A program made the position numbers and the translations under genes. A stretch of 64,000 nt of DNA. Source: Nonomuraea maritima. Its GTDB lineage: Bacteria; Actinomycetota; Actinomycetes; Streptosporangiales; Streptosporangiaceae. The DNA lies in NCBI RefSeq assembly GCF_900100395.1, contig NZ_FNFB01000014.1, positions 1-64,000 on the forward strand, written 5' to 3'. Positions 18,747 through 27,554 of this stretch are shown one piece after another (the first letter of the stretch is position 1; every line of letters begins with the position of its first letter). The notes under the pieces were generated by a model. The model worked only from the letters and a program-made list of their open reading frames with translations, was not told the DNA's origin and did not search any database.

Positions 18747-20654
18747 TCAGTGAATCTTCCGCCGGACGTCCTCACCGCCGTCCGGCGTGCCGATCCACGG
18801 GCCGTCGATAGACGGGTCGAGGACGCCCTCCTCCACGAACGTGTAGCGGCCGTCGAGCACGTACCCCGCGAGGCGGACGTCCTGGCTGTCGCTGTTGTCC
18901 CACAACTGCTCGAAGAGCCCGTCCACCCGTTTGCGCGCCTGGTGGCAGAAGGTGTCGGCCAGCTCGAACGGCCGGCGTCCGAGGTCCTTGGCGTCCTCCA
19001 CGGCCTTGACGCAGGTGGCCGTCATGGCGAACAGCTCGGCCCCGATGTCCACGATGCGGCCGAGGAAGGACTGCTTGTGCTCCAGCCTGCCCTGCCAGCG
19101 CGACATGCCGTAGAAGGTGGACCGCGCGAGCTTCCTGCTGGTCCGCTCCACGAAGCGCAGGTGCCCTGCGAGGGGGCCGAAGGCGGCGTACGAGGTGGGC
19201 AGGTTGCCGGTGCCGGCCACCAGCGACGGCAGCCACCTGGCGTAGAAGGCACTGGCCCGGCGCAGCGCCTCGGCGCGCTCGCCGCGGGAGGCGTCGGGGT
19301 TGATCAGCTCCCCGGCGGCCGACAGGTGGGCGTCCACCGCCTCACGCGTGATCATCAGGTGCATGATCTCCGATGAGCCCTCGAAGATGCGGTTGATGCG
19401 GGAGTCGCGCAGCATCTGCTCGGCCGGCACCCCGCGCTCGCCGCGCGCCGCGAGCGACTCGGCGGTCTCGTAGCCGCGTCCGCCGCGCATCTGGACCAGC
19501 TCGTCCAGCGCCCGGTACGACATCTCGGAGCCGTACAGCTTGGCCAGAGCGGCCTCGATCCTGATGTCGTTGCTGCGGTCGTCGGCGAGGCGGGCGGTCA
19601 GCTCCATGACCGCCTCCAGCGCGTACGCGGTGGCCGCGATGAACGCGATCTTGGTGGCGACGGCCTCGTGCCGGCCGACCTTGCGCCCCCACTGGATGCG
19701 CTCGTTGCCCCACTCGCGGGCGATCTTCAGGGCCCACTTGATGGTGCCCGCACACGTCGCGGGCAGCGACAGGCGGCCGGTGTTCAGCGTGGTCAGGGCG
19801 ATCTTCAGGCCCTGGCCCTCCTTGCCGATGAGGTTTCCGGCCGGGACCCTGACCTGGCGGAACTCGGTCACGCCGTTCTCGATCCCGCGCAGGCCCATGA
19901 AGGCGTTGCGGCGCTGGACGGTGATGCCGGGAGAGTCGGCCTCGACGACGAACGCGCTGATCTTCTTGCCGGTGCGGGCCATGACCACGAGCAGGTCGGC
20001 GACGACGCCATTTGTCGTCCACAGCTTGACGCCGTCGAGCACGTACTCGTCGCCGTCGCGGACGGCGGTGGTGTGCAGGCGCGCCGGGTCGGAGCCGACG
20101 TCGGGCTCGGTCAGCAGGAACGCCGAGATCTCGCCGCGCGCGCACCGGGGCAGGAACTCCCGCTTCTGCTCCTCGGTGCCGAAGAGCTTGAGCGGCTGCG
20201 GCACGCCGATCGACTGGTGCGCCGACAGCAGGGTGGCCAGCGCGGGGCTGTAGGAGCTGACGAGCATGAGGGAACGGCAGTAGTACAGGTACGGCAGGCC
20301 CAGGCCGCCGTACTGCCGCTCGATGGTGATCCCGAACGCGCCGAGTTCCGCGAGGCCCTTCACCACCTCGTCGGGGATCTGCGCGGTGCGCTCGATGAGC
20401 GCGGGGTCGACGTGCGCCTCCAGGTAGCGGCGCAGCGCGCGGACGAACTCCTCGCCGCGCCGCGCGTCCTCGGCGGGCAGTGCGGGCACCGGGTGCACCA
20501 GCTCGAGCCGGTAGTCGCCGAGGAACAGTTGCTTGCCGAAGCTGGGACGCGTCCACTCCTTCTCGCGCGCCTGCTCGCCGACCTCCCTCGACTCGGCGTA
20601 CCCGGCCTGTTCCGCGGCCTTGAGCTCCGGCTTGGTGTGCTCGGTCTCGGTCAT
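18747..20654 (-). CDS. Acyl-CoA dehydrogenase, VLCAD/ACAD9-like long form
   Basis: 635-aa flavoenzyme for the first step of fatty acid beta-oxidation. The dehydrogenase core holds FGITIERQYGGLGLPYL, SAFLLTEPDVGSDPARLHTTA, LWTTNGVVADLLVVMAR, and QMRGGRGYETAESL before INRIFEGSSEIMHLMI, where the Glu of FEG is the usual catalytic base. A C-terminal helical extension of about 170 residues matches the long VLCAD-type enzymes. ATG 20654. The gene ends one base from the DasR-like palindrome. Confidence 0.92.
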   Translation of the reverse strand: MTETEHTKPELKAAEQAGYAESREVGEQAREKEWTRPSFGKQLFLGDYRLELVHPVPALPAEDARRGEEFVRALRRYLEAHVDPALIERTAQIPDEVVKGLAELGAFGITIERQYGGLGLPYLYYCRSLMLVSSYSPALATLLSAHQSIGVPQPLKLFGTEEQKREFLPRCARGEISAFLLTEPDVGSDPARLHTTAVRDGDEYVLDGVKLWTTNGVVADLLVVMARTGKKISAFVVEADSPGITVQRRNAFMGLRGIENGVTEFRQVRVPAGNLIGKEGQGLKIALTTLNTGRLSLPATCAGTIKWALKIAREWGNERIQWGRKVGRHEAVATKIAFIAATAYALEAVMELTARLADDRSNDIRIEAALAKLYGSEMSYRALDELVQMRGGRGYETAESLAARGERGVPAEQMLRDSRINRIFEGSSEIMHLMITREAVDAHLSAAGELINPDASRGERAEALRRASAFYARWLPSLVAGTGNLPTSYAAFGPLAGHLRFVERTSRKLARSTFYGMSRWQGRLEHKQSFLGRIVDIGAELFAMTATCVKAVEDAKDLGRRPFELADTFCHQARKRVDGLFEQLWDNSDSQDVRLAGYVLDGRYTFVEEGVLDPSIDGPWIGTPDGGEDVRRKIH

Positions 20655-20766
20655 GGCACTCTCCCGACGTCCGTCGTGTGGTGTAGGAGTACTGCCCGCG
20701 TCACGGCGTCCTGCGCCCGTTTATAACCCGATTTTGTACGACCGGCGAGAGTTGGCGCTTCGACCA

Positions 20767-20785
20767 CTTGACCTTCGTCAAGGTC
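20767..20785. promoter_or_regulatory. Nested inverted repeat in the divergent spacer
   Basis: CTTGAC-cttc-GTCAAG (20767-20782) and, offset by three bases, GACCTT-cgtc-AAGGTC (20770-20785) are both perfect. It lies between the minus-strand dehydrogenase and the plus-strand serine hydrolase and could be an operator. No matching -10 at MerR-type spacing was found. Confidence 0.35.
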
Positions 20786-20831
20786 GTTTCCCCGACGGAT
20801 GGCACATGTCCGCGGGGGTGTCCCGTCCCTA

Positions 20832-20862
20832 GGTTTCTCCTGCACACCTGAACGGAGAAACC
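20832..20862 (+). promoter_or_regulatory. Hairpin covering the ribosome-binding site
   Basis: GGTTTCTCC (20832-20840) is perfectly complementary to GGAGAAACC (20854-20862), and the latter contains the Shine-Dalgarno GGAG of the serine hydrolase gene (GTG 20865). A 9-bp stem with a 13-base loop would hide the site, so translation may be regulated. Confidence 0.5.
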
Positions 20863-20864
20863 CT

Positions 20865-22235
20865 GTGAAATCCCTGCTGATCGGCCTGTCTGCCGCTTTG
20901 TCCCTGCAGCCCTCCCCCGCCGACTTCGACGCCTACCTGCGCCAAGCGGTCGAGGCGACCGGGCTGCCGGGCCTGTCCGTGGTCGTCACGCACGACGGCG
21001 AGATCGTGCACGCCGCCGGGTACGGCCACGACTCCGACGGCAAGCCGGTCACCGCCGACACCCCCATGCGGGTGGCGTCGGTGAGCAAGTCGTTCACCGC
21101 GATGGCCGTCATGACGCTCGTCGAACGCGGGAAGATCGACCTCGACCAGCCGGTGGCGAAACAGCTTCCCGGCTTCACCATGGCCGACCCGCGGGCGGCC
21201 CGGATCACCGTTCGCCAGCTGCTCAACCAGACCTCAGGCCTGTCGGACCGTACCGTGGACATCCCCGCCACCGAGGACGCGAGCTCGCTCGCCGACCTCA
21301 CCGCCCGCCTGGCCGGCTCCCGCCTCGCCGCCGACCCCGGCACCCACTGGGAGTACTGCAACGTCAACTACGACCTGGCCGCGCGCCTGGTGGAGGTGGC
21401 GAGCGGGCGCTCGTTCGAGGATTACCTGCGTGACAAGGTGTTCGGGCCGCTCGGCATGACGTCCAGCTCCGTCACCGCCGACAACGTCGCCGACGGGTAC
21501 AACTCACTGTTCGGCGCCTGGCTGCCACGCCCCGAGCTGCCCGCCTTCCTCGACGGCAGCGGCGCGGGCGGGGTCGTCACGACCGCCGCCGACATGGGCC
21601 GATGGCTGATCGCGCAGTCCGGCGGCTCGACGCTGGTCGAACGGGACAGCCTGGAGACCATGCACCGGACCACCGAGCTGCGCCCGTACGGCATGGGGTG
21701 GGGGGTGGAGGAGGACACCGGTCAGCTCGTGCACTCCGGCAACCTGTTCACCCACACCGCCGTGGAGGCCGTCTCCCCCAAGACCGGCTACGGCTTCGCC
21801 GTCATGACGAACAGCGCCGCCCTGTATGACGACACGTACGACATCATGCGCGGACTGACGGCGCTCAGCGAGGGACGGACACCGGAACCGGTCGGAGGTG
21901 ACCGCACGCTGTTCGAAGCGGTGCTGGCCGGGATCGCGCTGCTCAGCGCGGGTCTGGGCGTGTTCGGCGTGACGCGCGCGCGGCGCTGGGCCGCCCGCCG
22001 GGCGGCGCGGCCGCGGTGGCGAGCGTGGGCGCGGCTCGTGCCCGCGCTGGTCCCGGCGGCGGTGCTCGCCGCGTACCCCGACCTTGTGTCGGTGCTCATG
22101 AACGGGCGGACGGTCACGTGGGCGCAGCTCACGTACTTCCCCGCGCCCTTGTCGATCACGCTGCTCGTCACGGCGCTCGCGGGAGCGGCGGTGGCCACGG
22201 CCCGCCTGATCGCCCTGCGCTCGCGGCGCCGTTAA
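20865..22235 (+). CDS. Serine hydrolase, beta-lactamase/penicillin-binding class C family
   Basis: 456 aa. A signal peptide (KSLLIGLSAALSLQPSPA) leads into a class C fold: SVSK with the nucleophile Ser (SVSKSFTAMAVMTL), YCNVNY as the YxN motif and VHSGNLFTH as the KTG-like motif. The C-terminal 120 residues add three membrane helices, so the catalytic domain is tethered outside the cell. GTG 20865 is chosen for its GGAG site and signal peptide; the frame stays open to 20799. It could be a D-amino peptidase, esterase or beta-lactamase-like enzyme. Confidence 0.88.
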   Translation: MKSLLIGLSAALSLQPSPADFDAYLRQAVEATGLPGLSVVVTHDGEIVHAAGYGHDSDGKPVTADTPMRVASVSKSFTAMAVMTLVERGKIDLDQPVAKQLPGFTMADPRAARITVRQLLNQTSGLSDRTVDIPATEDASSLADLTARLAGSRLAADPGTHWEYCNVNYDLAARLVEVASGRSFEDYLRDKVFGPLGMTSSSVTADNVADGYNSLFGAWLPRPELPAFLDGSGAGGVVTTAADMGRWLIAQSGGSTLVERDSLETMHRTTELRPYGMGWGVEEDTGQLVHSGNLFTHTAVEAVSPKTGYGFAVMTNSAALYDDTYDIMRGLTALSEGRTPEPVGGDRTLFEAVLAGIALLSAGLGVFGVTRARRWAARRAARPRWRAWARLVPALVPAAVLAAYPDLVSVLMNGRTVTWAQLTYFPAPLSITLLVTALAGAAVATARLIALRSRRR

Positions 22236-22240
22236 TTCGG

Positions 22241-22294
22241 TTGCACGGCCCCGGTACGGCTCGTAGCCTCATGGGCATGCGCCTTTACCTGTGA
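22241..22294 (+). promoter_or_regulatory. Promoter followed by a five-codon leaderless frame
   Basis: TTGCAC (22241-22246), a 17-base spacer and TAGCCT (22264-22269) form a good promoter. Seven bases later ATG CGC CTT TAC CTG TGA (22277-22294) could be translated as a leaderless mini-ORF. It precedes the 38-codon basic protein by 113 bases; a leader-peptide role is possible but unproven. Confidence 0.4.
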
Positions 22295-22407
22295 TTCGCG
22301 GGGCTTTCCACAGCCCGCAGCCTCAGCCCTGTCCAGCCCAGACGCGGCAGCTGAGCCTGTCGACCGGCCGTCGAGCCGCGTCGTGAACCACATGAAGGAG
22401 CATTCGT

Positions 22408-22524
22408 ATGCGTACCCGTTCCACCAAGAAGGGCCGGCCCCAGATCCCGGTGGCCCGGCCCCTGCCCAAGATGCCGCAGCGGCCCATCGCGCCGCCCCGC
22501 CGCATCCCGCCCAAGGGCCGCTAG
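22408..22524 (+). CDS. Small basic proline-rich protein, 38 aa
   Basis: A 39-codon frame with AAGGAG 8 bases before ATG and a strong terminator directly after it. The product starts MRTRSTKKGRPQIPVARPLP and is rich in Pro, Arg and Lys, with no hydrophobic core or acidic residue. No family was recognised. Its signals are better than those of most short frames here, and a promoter lies at 22241-22269. A nucleic-acid or ribosome contact is conceivable from its charge only. Confidence 0.6.
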   Translation: MRTRSTKKGRPQIPVARPLPKMPQRPIAPPRRIPPKGR

Positions 22525-22549
22525 ATCCACTACCTGGATGGGTAGTACC

Positions 22550-22590
22550 GCGGGCGCCGCCTCCCCCTTACGCCTGGAGGCGGCGCCCGC
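22550..22590. terminator. Strong bidirectional hairpin
   Basis: GCGGGCGCCGCCTCC (22550-22564) pairs perfectly over 15 bp with GGAGGCGGCGCCCGC (22576-22590). It separates the small plus-strand gene from the minus-strand thiolase gene, which end towards each other. There is no T-run. Confidence 0.8.
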
Positions 22591-22595
22591 ATCTC

Positions 22596-23741
22596 TCACA
22601 GCCTCTCGATGATCGTGACGTTGGCCTGGCCGCCGCCCTCGCACATCGTCTGCAGGCCGTACCGGCCGCCCGTGCGCTCCAGCTCGTGCAGCAGCTTCGT
22701 CATGAGGATCGCGCCCGTGCCGCCCAGCGGGTGGCCGAGGGCGATGGCGCCGCCGTTCGGGTTGACCCGGGACGGGTCGGCGTCGAGCTCCTTCATCCAG
22801 GCCAGCGGCACCGGCGCGAACGCCTCGTTGATCTCCACGACGTCGATCTGGTCGATCGTCATGCCGGCCTTCCGCAGCGCGCGCTGCGTCGCGGGGATCG
22901 GCGCGGTCAGCATGTAGACCGGGTCGTCGCCCATGAGCGCGAGCTGGTGGATGCGGGCCCGCGGGGTGAGCCCGTGGTCCCTGACCGCCTGCTCGGAGGC
23001 GATCAGCAGCGCGCCAGAGCCGTCGGAGATCTGCGAGGACGTGGCCGCGGTGATCTGCCCGCCCTCCTTCAGCGTCTTCAGCGCGGCCATCTTCTCGAGC
23101 GTGGTGTCCGGCCGCGGGCCCTCGTCGTCCTCGACGCCGTTGATCGGCGCGATCTGGTCCCTGAAGTAGCCGTTCGCGATGGCCTTGCCCGCCCGCTGGT
23201 GGGACTCGAACGCGTACTGCTCCAGGACGTCGCGGGACAGGCCCCACTTCTCGCACATCAGCTCCGCGCCGCGGAACTGGGAGATCTCCTGCTTGCCGTA
23301 CCGCTCGACCCACTTCTCCCCGAACGGGAACGGCATGCCCAGGTCGAGGGCGGCCTTGATGGAGGAGCCCATGGGCACGACACTCATCGACTCGACGCCC
23401 GCCGCCACCACGAGGTCCTGCGTGCCGGACAGGACGCCCTGCGCGGCGAAGTGGATCGACTGCTGCGACGAGCCGCACTGCCGGTCGATCGTGACGCCGG
23501 CCGTCGTCTCGGGCAGACCCGCCGACAACCAGGCGTTACGGGCGATGTCCATGCTTTGGGGGCCGAACTGCATGACGCACCCCATGATGACGTCCTCGAC
23601 GGCCGAGGGGTCGACGCCGGTGCGCTCGATCAACGCCTTGAGCGTGTGAGCGGCCAGGTCAGTGGGGTGGACGGTGGAAAGGCCGCCCTTCTTCTTGCCG
23701 ACGGGCGTGCGGACCGCCCCGACGATGTACGCCTCTGCCAC
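22596..23741 (-). CDS. Acetyl-CoA C-acyltransferase (thiolase)
   Basis: 381-aa thiolase. The nucleophilic Cys is in TIDRQCGSSQQSIHFAAQGV, NGGAIALGHPLGGTGA carries the His, and CEGGGQANVTIIERL carries the second Cys. It catalyses thiolytic cleavage or condensation of acyl-CoA. AYIVGAVRTPVGKKKGG is the usual N-terminus; ATG 23741. The nearby long-chain dehydrogenases suggest fatty acid degradation. Confidence 0.95.
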   Translation of the reverse strand: MAEAYIVGAVRTPVGKKKGGLSTVHPTDLAAHTLKALIERTGVDPSAVEDVIMGCVMQFGPQSMDIARNAWLSAGLPETTAGVTIDRQCGSSQQSIHFAAQGVLSGTQDLVVAAGVESMSVVPMGSSIKAALDLGMPFPFGEKWVERYGKQEISQFRGAELMCEKWGLSRDVLEQYAFESHQRAGKAIANGYFRDQIAPINGVEDDEGPRPDTTLEKMAALKTLKEGGQITAATSSQISDGSGALLIASEQAVRDHGLTPRARIHQLALMGDDPVYMLTAPIPATQRALRKAGMTIDQIDVVEINEAFAPVPLAWMKELDADPSRVNPNGGAIALGHPLGGTGAILMTKLLHELERTGGRYGLQTMCEGGGQANVTIIERL

Positions 23742-23820
23742 GGTACCTCCTGGAAACCGAGCATTATTCGGTTACTACTGGCAGCGTACAACAGAACAGC
23801 GTTCTGGTGTCTGGTCGCGG

Positions 23821-24510
23821 TTACGCCTCGTCCTCTGCGGACGTGGCGGCGTCCTCCGGCGCCACGAGGTCCTCTGCGGCGTCGACCCGGAACCGCCAGC
23901 GGTCGACGGCGATGCCGTTCAGCGCCTCGGCCAGCTGCAGCGCGAGCGCCCCCAGCTTCACCGGCTCGGCGCCGCGCAGCTCGATCGCGGTCAGCTCGCC
24001 GGCGAAGGGCAGCAGCTCCTGCACGGCCGGCGGCTGACCCTTCTGCGGCACCAGCGCCGCCCTGATGTCGCCCGCCGTGAAGACGAAGTCCTCCCCCTCC
24101 TCCAGCAGCGGAGCCAGTTCCTCGGCGGTGGGCCGTACCGGGACGATCACCGCGGGGCCGGTCGCGCCCTCGTCGTCGGCGGGATCGCTCACCACGCCCC
24201 GGCACACCGCGAGCCCGCCGAGCCGGAAGGCCAGCCCCTCCGCCAGGTGCCGGTCGAAGAAGTCGACCGGCAGCGGGCCCTCGGCGACCACCCGCACCGC
24301 CCACACCTGCTCCAGCGCGCCGCCCGCCAGGTCGGCCTCCGCCTCGACCGGCGCGCACACCCGTACGTCGCCGGCCACGACGTCGCCGCCCTCACTCCTG
24401 GCCGACGGATCGGCGAGGCGGACCAGACGCAGCACCTCACCGTGCTCAGGTTTGGCGGGCAGTGCCGCCGTGGGGCCAGTACGCAGTCTCCGCTTCGCCA
24501 TCCAGCCCAT
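23821..24510 (-). CDS. Hypothetical protein downstream of a class F sortase
   Basis: 229 aa, no family recognised. Soluble, acidic C-terminus (EDAATSAEDEA), no signal peptide or membrane helix; segments such as FFDRHLAEGLAFRLGGLAVCRGV suggest a mixed alpha/beta fold. GGAGG lies 5 bases before ATG 24510, and the gene begins 14 bases after the sortase stop. It is therefore probably the third gene of the surface protein-sortase operon, but with no visible link to anchoring. Confidence 0.7.
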   Translation of the reverse strand: MGWMAKRRLRTGPTAALPAKPEHGEVLRLVRLADPSARSEGGDVVAGDVRVCAPVEAEADLAGGALEQVWAVRVVAEGPLPVDFFDRHLAEGLAFRLGGLAVCRGVVSDPADDEGATGPAVIVPVRPTAEELAPLLEEGEDFVFTAGDIRAALVPQKGQPPAVQELLPFAGELTAIELRGAEPVKLGALALQLAEALNGIAVDRWRFRVDAAEDLVAPEDAATSAEDEA

Positions 24511-24524
24511 GTCCGCCTCCGTGA

Positions 24525-25286
24525 TCAGCTTCGATAGGAGCTCGTCATCGTCGCGTACACGATGACGTTGTCCGTGTAGTGCCCGGTCGAATGGTTGTAC
24601 GCACCACCGCAGGTGATGAGGTGCAGCTGCGCGTTCTCCTGCTGCCCGTACACCCGCTGGGTGGGGAACGTCTTCTTGTCGGCCTGCTCCACGCCCCCGA
24701 CCGTGAAGACCGCGGTCGTCCGGTCCTGGCGCTTGACCTCGATGATGTCGCCGTTCTTGAGCTCGGGCAGGCGGGCGAACACCGCGGCGCGGGTCCGCGT
24801 GTCCTTGTGCCCGAGCAGCACCGCCGGCCCCGCCTCACCGGGGGTGGACATGTCGCGGTACCACCCGACCAGGTTGGGGTTGTCCGCGGGCGGCACCTCG
24901 ATCGTCCCGTCACGCCGCAGGCCGACGGACTTGATCGGCGCGTTGATCCCCAGCCGCTTGATCACGATGCGGACGGGGGTCGAGGGCAGCATCGGCGGCG
25001 CCGGCTTGATCTGCGGGAGCGGCGGCGGCAGGTCGGGGTCGGCCTGGAACATCGCCTGCTTCGGCTGCCCGCTCGGCTTGGGCTGCGCCGTCAGCGCCAG
25101 GCTGTCACGGTTGCTCGCCAGGCCGTACTCCTCGGGCGAGCGCAGGACGATCAGCAGGCCGGCCACGACCGTGACGACGCCGGCGACGGCCGCCACGATG
25201 AGCACCGCCCGCAGCGCCACGCTCCCCTTGTCCTCGGGTGGCGGCACCGGGTCGACGCCGCCCCCGTACGGATAGTGCCCGGACAC
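24525..25286 (-). CDS. Class F sortase (first locus)
   Basis: 253-aa transpeptidase: short cytoplasmic N-terminus, one membrane helix (about 24-47), Pro-rich stalk, then the sortase barrel from PVRIVIKRLGINAPIKSVGL. The catalytic His is in VLLGHKDTRTRAAVF and the Cys in AQLHLITCGGAY. After the Cys comes NHSTGHYTDNVIVYA; no Arg stands in the usual place a few residues beyond it. GTG 25286, 6 bases after the stop of the surface protein that is its likely substrate. Confidence 0.88.
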   Translation of the reverse strand: MSGHYPYGGGVDPVPPPEDKGSVALRAVLIVAAVAGVVTVVAGLLIVLRSPEEYGLASNRDSLALTAQPKPSGQPKQAMFQADPDLPPPLPQIKPAPPMLPSTPVRIVIKRLGINAPIKSVGLRRDGTIEVPPADNPNLVGWYRDMSTPGEAGPAVLLGHKDTRTRAAVFARLPELKNGDIIEVKRQDRTTAVFTVGGVEQADKKTFPTQRVYGQQENAQLHLITCGGAYNHSTGHYTDNVIVYATMTSSYRS

Positions 25287-25292
25287 TGCGGC

Positions 25293-26594
25293 TCAGCCCC
25301 TGACGGCACGTCGCCGCATGACCAGCCCGCCCACTGCCGCGGCCGCGATCAGCGCGGTGCCGGTGAGGATGAACGTCCGCCCGTCAGGCCCGGCCATGCC
25401 GCCGGCACCGGTGTCGGCACCCGCCTTGGGAGTACGGGAGCTCCGCGTGCTGGTCGCGGACGAGGGCGTCACGGTGACGGTCGCGGTCGTGGTCAGGGTC
25501 GGCCGCGGACTCGTCGTGGTGGCAGTCGGCGTAGGCGACGGCGTGCTGTTGCCCACCGTGAGCGTGTAGGTCTTGAGGCTGGACGCGTTCTGCACGGCGC
25601 ACTGGATGCTCGGGGTGTTGCCGATGTTGCCGGTGGCACTGTTCGCGCCGAAGTTCACGGCTGCCGGCTTCACGGTCGCCGTGCCGGCCGTGGTGGACGT
25701 GGTCTTGAGCTCGATGTCCTGCGTGGGCAGCGGAATGGGCTGGTTAGCGACGATCGTGCCGGTCGTGCCCTCGCCGGTCGCGGAGGTCAGATTCGTGATC
25801 CCGGTCAGCGACGCGTAGGCGAAGATCTTGGGCGAGATGGTCTGACCGGTGGCGGGCGCCTTGAGCTCCTTGCCCTGCGTGTAGACGCCCCTCCACTTTA
25901 TGATCATCTGCTGGTTCACGGCGGCAGAGGTCGGCATGGTCAGCGTGACCTTGATCTCGACGTTCTGCACGTTCGTCGTCTCCGGCCCGACACACCGGTA
26001 CTGCACGAGGTCCGTGAGGTTGCCGTTGCCCCCACCCGTGCCGATCGGGATCTCGAAAGCGGTCTGCTGCGGGTTGGTCTGCAGGGTGCAGGTCGTCTTG
26101 GCGTTGGTGTCCGTGCTGAGATTCAGGGTGAGGGTGCCTGGCATCACCTTGACAGGAGTTGTCGCAGTCGACAGAACCGTGCCCTGATACGTGACGCTGT
26201 CTCCGGGAACTGCCGTTTCGCCCAACTGAACCGAGTCCAAGACCTGTGGACTCGTGGCGTTCGTGAAAGTGACGCCTGTCGGAGTCATCTGCAAGGTGAC
26301 CTGCACGTCGGCGTTGCCCGTGGCAGCGGTCCTCAGCGTCAAGTCGGGGATGTCGACCGTCAGCTCGAGGCTCTGGCCGACGGACACCGTGTCCGGCGCA
26401 CTCAACCCCACCCTGAACTGGCCCGTGATGGCGAAGGGCCCACTCGAGCACGTGTAGATGTACTCCTTCTCCACCGCCGCAAACGCCGGCGTTGCGGTCG
26501 CGAAGATCGAGCACACGAAGACGACGAGCGTGCCCATCAATCCCAAAGCGGATGTCTTGCGGGCGCGGTGGCGCCACGCCTGGGACTTAAGCAC
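25293..26594 (-). CDS. Secreted surface protein with sortase-like C-terminal signal (first locus)
   Basis: 433 aa. A Sec signal peptide ends near AFA (about residue 39). Two or more beta-sandwich repeats with paired cysteines follow (YTCSSGPFAITGQFRVGLSAPDTVSVGQSLELTVDIPDL; later YRCVGPETTNVQNVEIKVTL), then a Thr/Pro-rich stalk. The C-terminus RTPKAGADTG, then a membrane helix (FILTGTALIAAAAVGGLVM) and RRR is a cell-wall sorting layout. GTG 26594 with GAAGGA upstream. The adjacent class F sortase probably anchors it. The Cys-containing repeats recall DUF6801-type domains; this is from memory. Confidence 0.8.
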   Translation of the reverse strand: MLKSQAWRHRARKTSALGLMGTLVVFVCSIFATATPAFAAVEKEYIYTCSSGPFAITGQFRVGLSAPDTVSVGQSLELTVDIPDLTLRTAATGNADVQVTLQMTPTGVTFTNATSPQVLDSVQLGETAVPGDSVTYQGTVLSTATTPVKVMPGTLTLNLSTDTNAKTTCTLQTNPQQTAFEIPIGTGGGNGNLTDLVQYRCVGPETTNVQNVEIKVTLTMPTSAAVNQQMIIKWRGVYTQGKELKAPATGQTISPKIFAYASLTGITNLTSATGEGTTGTIVANQPIPLPTQDIELKTTSTTAGTATVKPAAVNFGANSATGNIGNTPSIQCAVQNASSLKTYTLTVGNSTPSPTPTATTTSPRPTLTTTATVTVTPSSATSTRSSRTPKAGADTGAGGMAGPDGRTFILTGTALIAAAAVGGLVMRRRAVRG

Positions 26595-26726
26595 GGGTCC
26601 TTCTCCGTTTCCAAGCAGGGTAAACAGTCGAGCCAGAATCTCAGCCGTTGGTCACAGCTAGGTAGAGATCTTACGAACTGTCCCTGGCAACTTACCGCAA
26701 ACGGCCAAATCGGCCCCAAGTTCCCT

Positions 26727-27554
26727 TTAACCGGCCTTCTTCGACAACGTTGCGTACACCACGATGTTGTCCGTGTAGCTGTGAGCCTTCTGGTTGAACA
26801 CCCCGCCGCACGTGATGAGCCGGAGCTCGGACCCGTCCGCGTTGCCGTACACGCGCTTGGTCGGGAACGCGTTCTTGCTGGCCTGCTCGATGCCGCTGAC
26901 GGTGAACTCCACCACCTTGCCGTCCGACCGGTACACCTTGATCTTGTCGCCCCTGGCCAGCTCGCGCAGGCGGTCGAAGACGGCGGGGCCCTTGCGGGTG
27001 CTGACGTGCCCGTTGATGATCGACGGCCCGGCCTCACCGGGGAGCGGCGAGTACCGGTACCAGCCGGTCCGCCCCGGTGTGCTCAGCGACGGGACGCCGA
27101 GCTTGCCCTTCTTGTCCGTCGTGACCATGCCGACGGGAGCGTTCACCTTGATCTTCGGGATCGTGATCCGGACCGGCCTCGGCCGCGACTTGGCCGCCGA
27201 CGTCCCGCCCCGGGCGGTCGTGCTCTTCTTGACCGTCGTGACCGGCTCGATCGGCGCAACGAGCGGGGCCGCGGGCGGCGGCGGCGGCGCGTCGAGGCGA
27301 GCCGGGGTCAGCGGCGCGTCCTTGCCGCCGGGCCCCACGGTGGGAGCGAGGACGAACGCGCCCGCGTTCTGCACGCCCACCGGGGTCGGCGTGGTCGGCG
27401 TGGGCCGCGATTCGGCCGCGAGCGGCGTCGAGCCGTCGTCCACCTGCGGCGCCAGCGACAGCAGGCTCACCATGACGATGCCGACCCCGGCGAGCGAACC
27501 GGCGATCAGCAGCCCCGGCAACGCGCGCTGCATGGGCGTCTTCTCCCCGGCCAT
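26727..27554 (-). CDS. Class F sortase (second locus)
   Basis: 275-aa sortase: N-terminal membrane helix (about 12-32), a long Pro/Thr stalk, then the barrel from RPVRITIPKIKVNAPVGMV. Catalytic His in SIINGHVSTRKGPAVF and Cys in LRLITCGGVFNQKAHSYTDNIVVYA. No Arg occurs anywhere after the Cys, so the canonical triad looks incomplete, as in the first locus. ATG 27554 overlaps the surface-protein stop in TGATG, so the pair is co-translated. Confidence 0.88.
   Translation of the reverse strand: MAGEKTPMQRALPGLLIAGSLAGVGIVMVSLLSLAPQVDDGSTPLAAESRPTPTTPTPVGVQNAGAFVLAPTVGPGGKDAPLTPARLDAPPPPPAAPLVAPIEPVTTVKKSTTARGGTSAAKSRPRPVRITIPKIKVNAPVGMVTTDKKGKLGVPSLSTPGRTGWYRYSPLPGEAGPSIINGHVSTRKGPAVFDRLRELARGDKIKVYRSDGKVVEFTVSGIEQASKNAFPTKRVYGNADGSELRLITCGGVFNQKAHSYTDNIVVYATLSKKAG

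Noticed and set aside
20767..20785. MerR-type operator with 19-bp promoter spacing
   Set aside because: No -10 hexamer at the required distance on either strand; kept only as an inverted repeat of unknown role.
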